Part shown: piece after piece, positions 50,052 through 59,796 of the stretch
Numbering within the stretch: position 1 is the first letter of the stretch
Layout of the letters: each line of letters opens with the position of its first letter
Assembly (NCBI RefSeq): GCF_004118975.1
Contig: NZ_CP035376.1
Span: 1,798,001-1,862,000, forward strand
DNA length: 64,000 bases
Direction: 5' to 3'
Source: Luteimonas sp. YGD11-2
GTDB lineage: Bacteria; Pseudomonadota; Gammaproteobacteria; Xanthomonadales; Xanthomonadaceae
Made by a program: the position numbers and the translations under genes
Notes under the pieces: model-generated
Seen by the model: the letters and a program-made list of their open reading frames with translations, nothing else
Told to the model about the DNA's origin: nothing
Databases searched by the model: none

Positions 50052-50435
50052 TCAGTCCCCGGCGTCGGCAGCCCGGTCGCTGTCCTGGTGGCGGTGCGCG
50101 ATCACCCAGCCCAGCGCCACGCCGGACACCGCGCCGATGATCTCCATGAAGACGCGCGTGCCGAGGCCGTTGGCGTCATGGATCCCCTGCAGGAACATGC
50201 GTGCGTAGACCGGCGACTCCAGCCGCACCACGCCCATGTAGAACAGGTTCCAGGTGTCGATGCCGGCGGCGATCGCGATCGCGGACACGCAGCTCCAGCC
50301 GATCGAATGCCCTTCGGTCCAGGCGAACCTCCGGGCCAGCGCGTGGAACAGCCAGAAGGCCAGCACTCCCACCAGCAGCGCGATCAGGCCGGCTTCCAGG
50401 GCACCGAGCCAGCCGTAATGCAGCGGCAGGTTCAA
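50052..50435 (-). CDS. Small membrane protein coupled to the ammonia-lyase
   Basis: 127 residues starting with TTG at 50435, which overlaps the ammonia-lyase stop (TTGA); GGAGCAGGGCGG upstream gives a ribosome site. Three hydrophobic segments are visible (about 10-35, 45-70, 95-115): GALEAGLIALLVGVLAFWLF, IGWSCVSAIAIAAGIDTWNLFYMGVV and IIGAVSGVALGWVIAHRH. No family name is recalled. The tight coupling suggests a role linked to the lyase or its product. Confidence 0.65.
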   Translation of the reverse strand: MNLPLHYGWLGALEAGLIALLVGVLAFWLFHALARRFAWTEGHSIGWSCVSAIAIAAGIDTWNLFYMGVVRLESPVYARMFLQGIHDANGLGTRVFMEIIGAVSGVALGWVIAHRHQDSDRAADAGD

Positions 50436-52336
50436 CCGCCCTGCTCCAGCGCCCGGCGCGCGGCGGTCAGCAGGGTGCCGTCGGCCACCAGGCGCACCGC
50501 TTCGGCCACCTCGCCATCGAGCGCACGGTCGCGGTCCAGGAAGGCAATGCGCTCCCGCAGTGCGGCGTGGGCCGCGGCGACGGCCGATCCGGGCTGGAAG
50601 GGCTCGGAAACGGCGAGCTCCTCGCGCAGCGCATCGACCTCGGCGAGGAAACGCTCGCGATCCGGATGGGACGGCCCCGGCGCGCCCTGCACCTTCACCG
50701 CGAAGCCGGCGGCATCGCTGCGCCGCGCGAGGTCGCGCGCGGCGTTGATCATGTCGCGGCGGAAATCGAGCGCCTGCGCGGCGGTGTGCATTTCCAGTGC
50801 CAGCACCTTGCCGAGGTCGGCCACCATCGACAGCACATGGCGCGCCTCGTTGGCGCCCATCGACACGTGGTCCTCGGCGTTGGCGCTGGTGGGTACCGAG
50901 TACACGCTGGCCGGGTGCGCGCGCGTGGCGAGGTCGTTGACGATCGCCGCCGCGGTGTACTGGATGATCATGAAACCCGATTCGGTGCCGTCCTCGTTGC
51001 CGATCAGGAACGCGGGCAGGCCGTCGCTGGTGGACGGATCGACCAGCTTGTTGAGCCGCCGCTCGGAGATCGACGCCAGCACCGGGATCGCGGCCTTGAC
51101 CGCCGACAGTGCCAGCGCCAGCGGCATGCCGTGGAAGTGGCCGGCGGAGATCACCTGCTCCTCGACGTGCTCGGCCTCGCGGTCCGGGAACACCAGCGGG
51201 TTGTCGGTGACGGCATTGAGTTCGATGTCGAGCACGCGCGCGGCGTGCGCGGCGGCATCGCGCACCGCACCGTGCACCTGCGGGATGCAACGCAGCGAAT
51301 AGCTGTCCTGCGGCTGGTGCTTCTTGCCGCCACGGAACGGCTTGAAGCGGTCGTAGAACTTCTCGCGTCCGTGGCGCTGGTTGGCGGCCACCCAGTCCCA
51401 GCCGATATCGAAGCGCAGCGCCTGCGCCTCGGCCGTGTCCCAGCTCTCCGGCATCCAGAAGCGGAAGCGCGGCACCAGGTGGTAGGCGATGTCGGCGAGC
51501 GTCGAACCGTCCAGCAGCGCACGCAGGCGTGCGGCCACCTCGACCTGGCCCGGATGCGGGCGCAGCGCGTGCACGTCGGCATCGAACGCGCCGAGGCGTC
51601 CGGCAAAGGCGTCGATGGTCATTGCCGCGGCGAGGTCGGCGGTGTCGAGCAGGTCCTCCAGCCGGTGCAGCGCCAGCACGCCCATCGCCAGCATCTGCGC
51701 GGTGCCATTGTTGAGCGCCAGGCCCTCCTTGTACGACAGCTCCACCGGGCGCAGGCCGGCGCGCGCGAGCGCCTCGCCACCCGGCATCCGCTCGCCGTCG
51801 AGGAAGGCCTCGCCGCCGCCCAGCAGCACGATCGCCAGGTGCGACAGCGGCGCGAGATCACCCGACGCACCCACCGAACCCAGCGACGGCACCACCGGCA
51901 CCACACCGGCATTGAGCATCGCGGTCAGCGCCTGCAGGGTTTCCACGCGGATACCCGAGTGCCCGCGCAGCAGCGTGTTGATGCGGATGCACAGCATCGC
52001 GCGCACCACGTCGGCCGGCATCGGCTCGCCCACGCAGACCGCATGGGTGACGATCAGGTTGCGCTGCAGCTCGGCGTGCAGCGAGCGCCCGGACGGCGTG
52101 GCGCCCGGCAATTCGTCGCGCAGCGGATGCGCGCCGAGCAGCTTGTCGGCATTGCTGCCGAAACCGGTCGAAACCCCGTAGATCGGTTCCTCGCGGCGGA
52201 CCTGCTCGGCCAGGAAGGCGGCGGCACGTGCCACCGCCTCCAGCGCACCCGCATCCAGCTCGACCGGGGCCCCCTCGGCCACCATCACCAGTTGCGTACG
52301 GCTCAGCGACCTGCCGTCGAGATGGATCGGTTTCAT
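50432..52336 (-). CDS. Histidine ammonia-lyase-like MIO enzyme, enlarged
   Basis: 634 residues, against about 510 for typical HutH. It has the self-forming MIO cofactor triad Ala157-Ser158-Gly159 in GSVGASGDLAPLSHLA, catalytic Tyr53 in YGVSTGFG, and QDSYSLRCIPQVHGA. The substrate-selectivity position reads LIVTHAV, nearer the SH of histidine lyases than the HL of tyrosine lyases. Two insertions enlarge it: about 60 residues at 283-341 (YHLVPRFRFWMPESWD to GGKKHQ) and a helical segment near the C-terminus (about residues 535-585). No hutU, hutI or hutG is nearby. It lies 72 bases downstream of hisS and is coupled to a small membrane gene. Confidence 0.85.
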   Translation of the reverse strand: MKPIHLDGRSLSRTQLVMVAEGAPVELDAGALEAVARAAAFLAEQVRREEPIYGVSTGFGSNADKLLGAHPLRDELPGATPSGRSLHAELQRNLIVTHAVCVGEPMPADVVRAMLCIRINTLLRGHSGIRVETLQALTAMLNAGVVPVVPSLGSVGASGDLAPLSHLAIVLLGGGEAFLDGERMPGGEALARAGLRPVELSYKEGLALNNGTAQMLAMGVLALHRLEDLLDTADLAAAMTIDAFAGRLGAFDADVHALRPHPGQVEVAARLRALLDGSTLADIAYHLVPRFRFWMPESWDTAEAQALRFDIGWDWVAANQRHGREKFYDRFKPFRGGKKHQPQDSYSLRCIPQVHGAVRDAAAHAARVLDIELNAVTDNPLVFPDREAEHVEEQVISAGHFHGMPLALALSAVKAAIPVLASISERRLNKLVDPSTSDGLPAFLIGNEDGTESGFMIIQYTAAAIVNDLATRAHPASVYSVPTSANAEDHVSMGANEARHVLSMVADLGKVLALEMHTAAQALDFRRDMINAARDLARRSDAAGFAVKVQGAPGPSHPDRERFLAEVDALREELAVSEPFQPGSAVAAAHAALRERIAFLDRDRALDGEVAEAVRLVADGTLLTAARRALEQGG

Positions 52337-52408
52337 CTGTCGTCCCCTGTATTCGTTGCCGGGCCGTCGCGCATGCCTGCCGCTACCGGCGTGATGCGTG
52401 CGGCGGGC

Positions 52409-53818
52409 TCAGCGGCCTGCCAGCGCGCGGGTCTGCTCGAGCTCGACGCGCAGCGCTTCCGCGCACTCGGCGCGTGCCACCTCGAACTGCTGCTCGCGCA
52501 GCAGGTCCTTGACCGCGACCACGCCGCGCGCGCGCTCGTCGTCGCCAGCCAGCACCACGAAGCGGACACCCGCCTTCGCCGCGTACTGGAACTGGCGGCC
52601 GAGCTTGCGAGGCTCCATCTGCACTTCGGTGTTGATGCCACCGGCGCGCAGCCGGCGTGCCAGGTCCAGGGCGTCGTCGAGCGAGGCATCGTCCATCAGC
52701 GCCACCATCGCCTGCACGCTGCTTTCGCCGATGCCGTCGATCAGGCCGGCGTCGCGCAGCTGGAAGAACAGCCGGGTCAGGCCGATCGAAATGCCCACGC
52801 CGGGCAGCCTGGACTTCGTGTAGTGGCTGGCGAGGTCCTCGTAGCGGCCGCCGGAACAGATCGAACCGATCTCCGGATGGTCGGTGAGCGTGGTCTCGTA
52901 GACGGTGCCGGTGTAGTAGTCGAGGCCGCGGGCGATCGAGAAGTTCAACCGGTAGGCGGACTCGGGCACGCCCAGCGCACGCACCAGCTCCAGCACCTCG
53001 CGCAGTTCGGCGGCGCCTGCGCGCAGCGCCTCGCCGGCGCCCTCGCCCGCCTGCGCCAGCACCTGGTCGATCCGCGCCAGCGCATCGGCATGCGAGGTGG
53101 AGCGCACTTCGACGAAATCGAGGATGCGCTGCACCGCATCAGCGGGAAGACCGAATGCCGCGCCGGTGAGCGTCTCGCGCACGTAGTCGGGGCCACGCTT
53201 GTCGATCTTGTCGACCTCGCGCAGCACCAGCGCCTGTTGCTGCGCATCGGTCACACCCTGGGCCTCGAAGAACCCGCGCATCAGCTTGCGGTTGTTGAGC
53301 TGCACCGCGAAGCCGCCGATGCCGAGCTCGGAGCACACCGCGTGGATCACCGCGAGGATCTCGGCGTCGTAGCGGATGCTCAGGCCGTCCTTGCCGATGA
53401 CGTCGATATCGCACTGGTAGAACTCGCGGAAGCGCCCGCGCTGGGCGCGTTCGCCACGGTAGACGCGCTGCATCTGGTAGCGGCGGAACGGGAAGCTGAG
53501 CTCGTGCTCGTGCTCGGCCACGTAGCGCGCCAGCGGCACGGTGAGGTCGAAACGCAACGCCAGTTCCGGGAGGCCGGCACCCTCGCCCGCGGCGGCGTTG
53601 GCCAGCGCGCCGGTGGACTGCACGAAATACACCTGGCGCTCGGTCTCGCCGCCGGTCTTGGTCAGCAGCACGTCGGACAGCTCGAACACCGGCGTCTCCA
53701 CCGGCAGGAAGCCGAAGCGCTCGTAGTTGCGGCGGATCACGTCCAGCATGCGCTGGAAGGCGATCTGCTCGCGAGGCAACAGTTCCATGACCCCGGCGGG
53801 GGTACGCGGCTTGATCAA
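52409..53818 (-). CDS. hisS: Histidyl-tRNA synthetase
   Basis: 469 residues, class II synthetase charging tRNA-His. [35 protein letters not shown] at the start, motif 2 [26 protein letters not shown], His-binding motifs [22 protein letters not shown] and [13 protein letters not shown], motif 3 [15 protein letters not shown], and a C-terminal anticodon-binding domain (about 370-469). The start is TTG 53818 with CGGAG upstream, giving the family N-terminus MIKPRTP; an internal ATG ten codons later would remove conserved residues. Confidence 0.96.
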   Translation of the reverse strand: MIKPRTPAGVMELLPREQIAFQRMLDVIRRNYERFGFLPVETPVFELSDVLLTKTGGETERQVYFVQSTGALANAAAGEGAGLPELALRFDLTVPLARYVAEHEHELSFPFRRYQMQRVYRGERAQRGRFREFYQCDIDVIGKDGLSIRYDAEILAVIHAVCSELGIGGFAVQLNNRKLMRGFFEAQGVTDAQQQALVLREVDKIDKRGPDYVRETLTGAAFGLPADAVQRILDFVEVRSTSHADALARIDQVLAQAGEGAGEALRAGAAELREVLELVRALGVPESAYRLNFSIARGLDYYTGTVYETTLTDHPEIGSICSGGRYEDLASHYTKSRLPGVGISIGLTRLFFQLRDAGLIDGIGESSVQAMVALMDDASLDDALDLARRLRAGGINTEVQMEPRKLGRQFQYAAKAGVRFVVLAGDDERARGVVAVKDLLREQQFEVARAECAEALRVELEQTRALAGR

Positions 53819-53899
53819 GGCGGGCTCCGGCAGTGCAGAAAGGCAGTGCGACAGTTTAGCGGCTCGCCCGACTCCGGCGTCCGATCGTGCACGACCCCC

Positions 53900-53928
53900 T
53901 TGCCGAGTTCTTCGCGGATCCCTAGAAT
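53900..53928 (+). promoter_or_regulatory. Promoter of tRNA-Pro
   Basis: TTGCCG (53900-53905), a 17-base spacer and TAGAAT (53923-53928), followed by a GC-rich discriminator (GCGCGGC), a mark of stringently controlled stable-RNA promoters. The tRNA begins at 53941. Confidence 0.78.
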
Positions 53929-53940
53929 GCGCGGCTCAGT

Positions 53941-54017
53941 CGGGGTGTAGCTCAGCCTGGTAGAGCGCTACGTTCGGGACGTAGAAGTCGCAGGTTCAAA
54001 TCCTGTCTCCCCGACCA
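53941..54017 (+). tRNA. tRNA-Pro (CGG anticodon)
   Basis: 77 bases including the encoded CCA end. The anticodon stem CTACG/CGTAG closes the seven-base loop TTCGGGA, giving anticodon CGG, which reads CCG proline codons. The D-loop is CTCAGCCTGGTAGAG and the T-loop GGTTCAAATCC. The acceptor stem CGGGGTG pairs with CTCCCCG except at position 6:67, where a U-U mismatch occurs. G49 pairs with U65 in the T stem. A strong promoter and terminator flank it. Confidence 0.96.
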
Positions 54018-54027
54018 CTGTTCATCG

Positions 54028-54054
54028 AAAAAGCCGGCCTCGCGCCGGCTTTTT
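54028..54054. terminator. Strong bidirectional intrinsic terminator
   Basis: AAAAAGCCGGC, a 5-base loop, GCCGGCTTTTT. The stem has a GC core flanked by A5 and T5, so it terminates the rightward tRNA transcript and, read leftward, the diguanylate cyclase gene whose stop is at 54077. Confidence 0.92.
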
Positions 54055-54076
54055 CGTGTCCGCACCGGTCGCAGGA

Positions 54077-55594
54077 TCAGGCCGCGGCGATGCAGCGGTC
54101 CTTCCCGGCCCGCTTGGCCTCGTACATGGCCAGGTCGGCGCGCTTGACCAGCGCATCCAGCGACTCCCCCGGCGCATACAGGGCAACGCCCGCACTGAAG
54201 GCGATGACGATCCGCGCGCCCTCGTGCGGCAAGGCGCGGTGCTGCAGCACGGTCCGCAGGCGCGCCAGCGCGGCGAGTGCCTCCGGCAGTGGCGTATCGG
54301 GCATCAGCACGACGAACTCCTCGCCACCGAAGCGCGCGACGACGTCGCTGGCACGCAGCGTGAGCCGTGCGACCTCTACGACGTGGCGCAGCGCCGCGTC
54401 GCCGCCGAGATGCCCGTGGGTGGCATTCAGCGCCCGGAAATCGTCGAGGTCGAGCATGGCCAGGCACAGCGGGCGGCCAGCGCGCACCGCGGCGGCGGCA
54501 GCGGCGTCGAAACGTTCCTCGAAGCCGCGACGGTTGAGGCAGCCGGTCAGCTGGTCCTCGCGCGCCTTCCCCGCGGCGTCGCGCAGCTTCTGCTCCAGCT
54601 GCTGGATATGGCGTTCGCGCGCCTCGACCTCCTGCCGCGCAGTCAGCAGGTCGTCGCGGGCCCGCAGGGCCTGCGCCTGCACCCGGGCGGTATCGACCAG
54701 CACGTCGTCGAGCATCTGCTGCAGGTCGGTGATGCTGCGCGCCTCGCGCACCCGCAGCGCATGGCGGGTAATGCGGTCGTGGAACTCGCCGGTGTCCACC
54801 GCCATCCCGTCCAGACGCTCCACGAACGCCGCCATCATGTCCTTCATCGCGGTGCGCGAGTCGGCGATGCCCTGCCGCAACAGGCCCTGCCGGTAGATCA
54901 CGTCGCGCAGTTCGGCGCGCGCCGATTGCAGCGACTGCCGGTCCATGGGCCCGCCCAGCAGGCCACGGACCCGGGCGATCTGCCCATGCAGCCAGCTGCG
55001 CTCGTCGAGCAGCTCGCCGATGTTCTCCAGCAGCACCTCGAACAGCCCCACCAGCATCGCCAGCTGTTCGTCGGCATCCTCGGCATACAGGCCGACCCGC
55101 GTGCACAGGCCGGTCAGCTGTTGCGTCAGCGCGCCCAGGTCCTGCCCGGGCCGCCATTCGCGCACCCGGGTGGCCAGCGCGCCCGCTTCTTTGGCCAGCG
55201 CGGGCTCGCGCTGCAGCAGGGCCCCCAGCGCGACGCCCAGCACCTGGCGGAGCGCCTCGCGCAGCCGCTCCGCCTCGCTGGCCGACGGTGGCTCCAGCTC
55301 TATGCAGCGGATGTACCTGTCGACGAGTTGCCGCATCGAGCGGCCGTAGGCGACCCAGTCCTCGGCGGCGCAGGCCGCCTGCAGGTAACGGCCCATGTCG
55401 CCGAGCTCGTCGTGCAGCCCGGCCATGCCGTCGGCGAAGGCGGCCAGCAGCAGCGGTGGCTGGTCGGCGCCCGCGAACAGCACGCGCAGCCCTGCGCCGT
55501 CGATCGGCTCGGCACGGCGGATGGACACCGCGGCAGCTGTGCCGCCTGGCGATCGACGGAAGGTGGTGGCGGGGGGATCGCTCATGTCGCGCAT
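54077..55594 (-). CDS. Diguanylate cyclase with long helical sensory region, next to pga
   Basis: About 505 residues (start ATG 55594; ATG 55621 or 55585 also possible). Residues 1-330 are helical and Ala/Leu/Glu-rich without transmembrane segments; a coiled coil precedes the catalytic domain (ARDDLLTARQEVEARERHIQQLEQ). The GGDEF domain has DQLTGCLNRRGFEERF, MLDLDDFRALNATHGHLGGD, the inhibitory I-site RASD (about 414-417) and GGEEF at 423-427, so it should make c-di-GMP with product inhibition. It is divergent from pgaABCD, as DgcT (YcdT) is beside pga in E. coli. Confidence 0.9.
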   Translation of the reverse strand: MRDMSDPPATTFRRSPGGTAAAVSIRRAEPIDGAGLRVLFAGADQPPLLLAAFADGMAGLHDELGDMGRYLQAACAAEDWVAYGRSMRQLVDRYIRCIELEPPSASEAERLREALRQVLGVALGALLQREPALAKEAGALATRVREWRPGQDLGALTQQLTGLCTRVGLYAEDADEQLAMLVGLFEVLLENIGELLDERSWLHGQIARVRGLLGGPMDRQSLQSARAELRDVIYRQGLLRQGIADSRTAMKDMMAAFVERLDGMAVDTGEFHDRITRHALRVREARSITDLQQMLDDVLVDTARVQAQALRARDDLLTARQEVEARERHIQQLEQKLRDAAGKAREDQLTGCLNRRGFEERFDAAAAAAVRAGRPLCLAMLDLDDFRALNATHGHLGGDAALRHVVEVARLTLRASDVVARFGGEEFVVLMPDTPLPEALAALARLRTVLQHRALPHEGARIVIAFSAGVALYAPGESLDALVKRADLAMYEAKRAGKDRCIAAA

Positions 55595-55831
55595 GGAAGG
55601 TTTCTGTGCAGCGGCGGGCATGCGCCGCGCGGAGGCGGACCCAATGGCTATCGGCTGCCGCGGCGAAAGATTGAGGAATCGCCGCGTCGTCGCTGCCCGC
55701 TATCTGAACCGCGCGAGAAGACCTTCCGGAACTGGCAACGCGCCGTTGACATCGGCCTCGCAAGTATCGCCGCGCCGAATGCCGCAGGGATGCAGTGACA
55801 CGGCCCGCATCCCAACTCAGTCGATCACTTC

Positions 55832-57913
55832 ATGCGATGTCCCTGCGTTGTTCGTCCTGGCCGTCTTGCCCTCCTGCTGTTCGCCCTGTCGCTGCCCGCC
55901 GGCGCGCAGGTGCTTCCATCCAGTGATCCCGCCACGGGCCGCCACTCCGGGGCCGGTGTTTTCGCGGCCATCGACGACCTGCGCAGGCAAGGCCGGCATG
56001 CTGAGGCCCTGCTGCTGATCGAGCGCCGGCTCGCGCACAGCCCGGACGACGACGCGTACCGCCTGCGCGTGCTGACGCTGGCCGATCTCGGCAGTTCGCG
56101 CCTGGCCGCGGCCGGGCTTGCGCAACGCCCCACCCTGTTCGCCGACCACGAGCGTGAGCGCATCGAGGGCAACGCGGTGGCGCGGCGCCTCGGCTGGGCC
56201 GAAGTGCTGCCGGAGAACCCGCAGGACCGGCTCGCCGAAGCCCGCGCCGCGCTGGCGGAACTGCGCACGCTGCAGCGCGAGGCGCCGCGGCAGACCCGTT
56301 GGGAATCCACACGGCTGCGGGTGGATGCACTGACCGCGCTCAACCAGTTGCACAGGCACGAGGAGGTCGCCGCCGGTTACCGCGAGCTGCTGGCCGACGA
56401 CATCGAGGTGCCGGCCTACATCCTGGCCACCGTCGGCGATTCGCTGCTGGCGTTGCGGCGCCCCGACGAGGCGCTACCGGTGCTGGAGCAGGCGGTCGCC
56501 CACGACCCGGGCAACGTCAACGCGACGATCCTGCTCGGCTATGCATGGCTCGAGCTCGAACGCTTCGATCGCGCGCTGCCGGTGTTCGCCACGTTGGCCG
56601 CGTCGCAACCGGCGTGGCCGCGGCGCGATGGCGCCATTGCCGGCTACGAGAACTGGGACCGCTACAGCGCCGATGTCGCCCACGCGCTGGCCCATTCCCA
56701 CGCCAACGATCACGCCGGGGCCGAAGACATGCTGCAGTCACTGGTGGCCATCGGCCCGCACAACGCATCGCTGCAGGCGGCCTTCGGCGCCGTGCAGGCG
56801 CGACGGCTGCGGCCCGCCGCGGCGCTGCAACGCTACCGGATGGCGGCCACGCTGGATCCATACGATCGCGATGCCCTCGCTGGCCAGGTCGGCAGTCTGG
56901 TCGCGCTGGAGCGCATCGACGAGGCCGCGGATGCACTGCAGGCGTTGCACGCGATCCATCCGGACGATCCGCGCAGCGCACGTATCGCCCGCGATCTCGA
57001 TCGCCATCGCGGTGCGCAGCTGTCGCTGTCGTCGGCGTCAGGTCGCAGCAGCCCGCTCGGCGGACGCACGGCGCAATCGCCTTTCGGCAGCCGCGATGCC
57101 AGCCACGCACTGGAGCTGCGCTCGCCGCTGCTGGCCGGGCGCTGGCGCGTGGGCGTCGTCGGCCAGCAACGTGAGGCCGACTTCGACGACATCCGCACGC
57201 GCTATCGCGGCGCCGGCGTGGGCGGCTGGTACCGGCACGACCGCCTCGGTGCCGCGGCCACCGTCTGGCGTATCGACGACGATGACGCGCCCGGTCCCAC
57301 CGCGTGGTCGTTCGCCGCAGACTGGCGCCTCGGCGATGCCTGGCGGATCGGCGGCTCCATGGCCCACCGCGATGCGGATGCCTCGCTGCAGGCGCGCCGG
57401 GCCGGCATCACCGCCGACAGCCTGCGCCTGAGCGCCGACTGGACACCGGACGACACCCTCGCCATCGGCGCGCATGCATCGCGCCTGCGTTACGACGACG
57501 GCAACACGCGCGACCGGATCGGCGTGGATGCATCCACCCGCCTGCATACGCGCCCGCACCTGCTGGTCGATGCACTGGCCTCGGTCCATGTCAGCCGCGG
57601 CTCGCACGGCGAGGACGCCGCGTACTTCAACCCGTCGCGCGACGCCTCGATACAGCTGGGCCTGCGCCTGGACCACATCACCTGGCGGCGCTACGGCAGC
57701 GCGTTCCGGCAGAGGCTGGAACTGCACGCCGGCCCGTACTGGCAGCAGAGGCATGGCAGTCAATGGATACCCGCCGTCGGTTACCGCCATGTGTGGCGAC
57801 GCGAAGGCGGCACGTTCGAATATGGCGTGACCTGGTCACGCCCGGTCTACGACGGCGTGCGTGAGCAGCGCGTCGCGCTCGACGCCGGCCTGCGCTGGGG
57901 AGATGCCCGATGA
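55832..57913 (+). CDS. pgaA: PgaA-like outer-membrane PNAG exporter
   Basis: 693 residues. A signal peptide ends PAGAQ (about residue 26). Residues about 40-400 are TPR-like helical repeats (RRQGRHAEALLLIERRLAHSPDDD, RRPDEALPVLEQAVAHDPGNVNATILLGYAWLELE, LEAA-type spacing). Residues about 410-693 are alternating beta strands of a barrel ending WGDAR after RVALDAGLRW. This is the PgaA plan, the porin through which deacetylated poly-N-acetylglucosamine leaves the cell. A TTGACA at 55746-55751 lies upstream but without a good -10. It overlaps pgaB by ATGA. Confidence 0.92.
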   Translation: MRCPCVVRPGRLALLLFALSLPAGAQVLPSSDPATGRHSGAGVFAAIDDLRRQGRHAEALLLIERRLAHSPDDDAYRLRVLTLADLGSSRLAAAGLAQRPTLFADHERERIEGNAVARRLGWAEVLPENPQDRLAEARAALAELRTLQREAPRQTRWESTRLRVDALTALNQLHRHEEVAAGYRELLADDIEVPAYILATVGDSLLALRRPDEALPVLEQAVAHDPGNVNATILLGYAWLELERFDRALPVFATLAASQPAWPRRDGAIAGYENWDRYSADVAHALAHSHANDHAGAEDMLQSLVAIGPHNASLQAAFGAVQARRLRPAAALQRYRMAATLDPYDRDALAGQVGSLVALERIDEAADALQALHAIHPDDPRSARIARDLDRHRGAQLSLSSASGRSSPLGGRTAQSPFGSRDASHALELRSPLLAGRWRVGVVGQQREADFDDIRTRYRGAGVGGWYRHDRLGAAATVWRIDDDDAPGPTAWSFAADWRLGDAWRIGGSMAHRDADASLQARRAGITADSLRLSADWTPDDTLAIGAHASRLRYDDGNTRDRIGVDASTRLHTRPHLLVDALASVHVSRGSHGEDAAYFNPSRDASIQLGLRLDHITWRRYGSAFRQRLELHAGPYWQQRHGSQWIPAVGYRHVWRREGGTFEYGVTWSRPVYDGVREQRVALDAGLRWGDAR

Positions 57914-59796
57914 GCCGCGCACTGGTGCTGATGCTGGCGCTGCTGGCGTGGGCGTGCTGGCCACATGCGGCCCGTGCCGACCTGCTGGTGCTGAGCTATC
58001 ACGACATCCGCGACGATGTCGCGCCGAAGGGTGATCCCGATGCCTACGCGGTGTCGACGGCCAACTTCGCCCGGCACCTGGACTGGCTGCATGGCAATGG
58101 CTACCGCCCGGTCAGCGTGCAGGCGGTGCTGGATGCGCGCGCCGGCCGCGGCGCGCTGCCCGAACGCGCGGTGCTGCTGACCTTCGACGATGGCCTGCGC
58201 AGCGCCTACACCCACGCATTCCCGCTGCTGCGCGCATACGGTTTCCCCGCGCTGGTGGCACCGGTGACAGGCTGGATGGACCTGGCCGAGGGCGAAGCGG
58301 TGCCCTATGGCCCGCGCGACTTCACCCGCGAGGACTTCCTGACCTGGACGCAGCTGCGCGAGATGCAGGACAGCGGCCTGGTCGAGATCGGCTCGCACAG
58401 CCACGACCTGCACCGGGGGGTGACCGGCAACCCCTTTGGCAACCAGATGCCCGCTGCGGTCACCCGTCTGTGGAATGCGGACACGGGCTACGAGTCCGAT
58501 GCGGACTGGCACGCGCGCATCCATGCCGACCTCGCCACCAGCAGTGCGCTGATCGAGCGCCACACCGGTCGCGCGCCACGGGTGATGGTGTGGCCCTACG
58601 CCGCCTACAACCGCGCCGCCACCGATATCGCCCACGCGCTGGGCATGACCCTGTCGTTCGATCTCGAAGGCCGTTCACAGCAGGGCGACCTTGGCCAGCA
58701 GGGCGAGCGTGAGGCCGGCCAGGACTCGCTGGACAGCCTTGCGCGGCTGCTGATGCACCGCAATCCCGATGTGCGTGACTTCGCCGGCGAGCTGCGCCGC
58801 GATCTCTCGCGCGATGGCCTGCGGGCGATCCAGGTCGACCTCGACTATGTGCACGACGAGGATCCGGTGCAGATGGCGCGCAATCTCGATGCGCTGGTGC
58901 AACGCATCCACGAGATCCGCCCGAGCCATGTGTTCCTGCAGGCGTTCGCCGATCCCGATGGCGATGGCGCGGCGGATGCCCTGTACTTTCCCAACCGGCA
59001 CCTGCCGGTGCGCGCGGATCTCTTCAGCCGCGTGGCCTGGCAGTTGCGCACGCGCGCGGGCGTGCGGGTGTTCGCGTGGCTTCCAGTGCTGGGCTACGAA
59101 CTCGCCGACCCAGCACTGCAGCGCGAGCTGCGGATCGCCGCGCACGACCCGGCCGAGATTCCCCGGCTCGATCCTGCCGATCCGCGCGCGCTTGCGATCG
59201 TCGAGGACATCTATGCCGATCTCGCCCGCCACGCGCATTTCGACGGCCTGCTGTTCCATGACGATGCCTATCTGCGCGACGACGAGGTGCCTCACTACGG
59301 CGACGGGGTGCCGGCCCGCCGCACCGCAGGGCTGGTCGACTTCACCCTCGCGCTGAAGGCGTCCGCCGAGCGCTGGCGGCCGAAGCTCGTCACCGTGCGC
59401 AACCTGTTCGCACGACCGGTGCTGGAGCCGGAATCCGAAGCGTGGTTCGCGCAGCGCCTGGACGCGTTCCTGGAGGCCTACGACTTCACCGCGCTGATGG
59501 CGATGCCGCAGCTCGAGAACGCGGAGGATCCCGAACGCTGGATGCAGGCCCTGGTGGCCGCGGTCGCCACCACGCCGGGTGGGCTCGAACGCGCACTGTT
59601 CGAGCTGCAGACGATCGACTGGCGCAGTCAGCGACCGATCGCGCCGGATGTGCTGCGCAGCCAGGTGCGCGCACTGCTCGCCGCGGGCGTGCGCCACCTC
59701 GGTTACTACCCGGACGACTTCATCTCCGACCATCCGCCCCTGCCCGCCGCCCGTGAAGCAATGTCGGCACGCGAATTCCCCTACGTGGAGCATTGA
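57910..59796 (+). CDS. pgaB: PgaB: PNAG deacetylase with C-terminal glycoside-hydrolase-like domain
   Basis: 628 residues. A signal peptide ends AARAD. The polysaccharide deacetylase domain has LLVLSYHDI, LLTFDDG (Asp93, Asp94) and the metal pair in GSHSHDLH (His163, His168), matching the spacing in E. coli PgaB. The C-terminal half (about 285-610) is the GHL13/DUF4849-type domain with IQVDLDYVHDEDPVQMARN and LLFHDDAYLRDDE. E. coli PgaB is a lipoprotein; here no lipobox Cys is seen at the cleavage site. It partially de-N-acetylates PNAG in the periplasm to allow export. Confidence 0.95.
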   Translation: MSRALVLMLALLAWACWPHAARADLLVLSYHDIRDDVAPKGDPDAYAVSTANFARHLDWLHGNGYRPVSVQAVLDARAGRGALPERAVLLTFDDGLRSAYTHAFPLLRAYGFPALVAPVTGWMDLAEGEAVPYGPRDFTREDFLTWTQLREMQDSGLVEIGSHSHDLHRGVTGNPFGNQMPAAVTRLWNADTGYESDADWHARIHADLATSSALIERHTGRAPRVMVWPYAAYNRAATDIAHALGMTLSFDLEGRSQQGDLGQQGEREAGQDSLDSLARLLMHRNPDVRDFAGELRRDLSRDGLRAIQVDLDYVHDEDPVQMARNLDALVQRIHEIRPSHVFLQAFADPDGDGAADALYFPNRHLPVRADLFSRVAWQLRTRAGVRVFAWLPVLGYELADPALQRELRIAAHDPAEIPRLDPADPRALAIVEDIYADLARHAHFDGLLFHDDAYLRDDEVPHYGDGVPARRTAGLVDFTLALKASAERWRPKLVTVRNLFARPVLEPESEAWFAQRLDAFLEAYDFTALMAMPQLENAEDPERWMQALVAAVATTPGGLERALFELQTIDWRSQRPIAPDVLRSQVRALLAAGVRHLGYYPDDFISDHPPLPAAREAMSAREFPYVEH

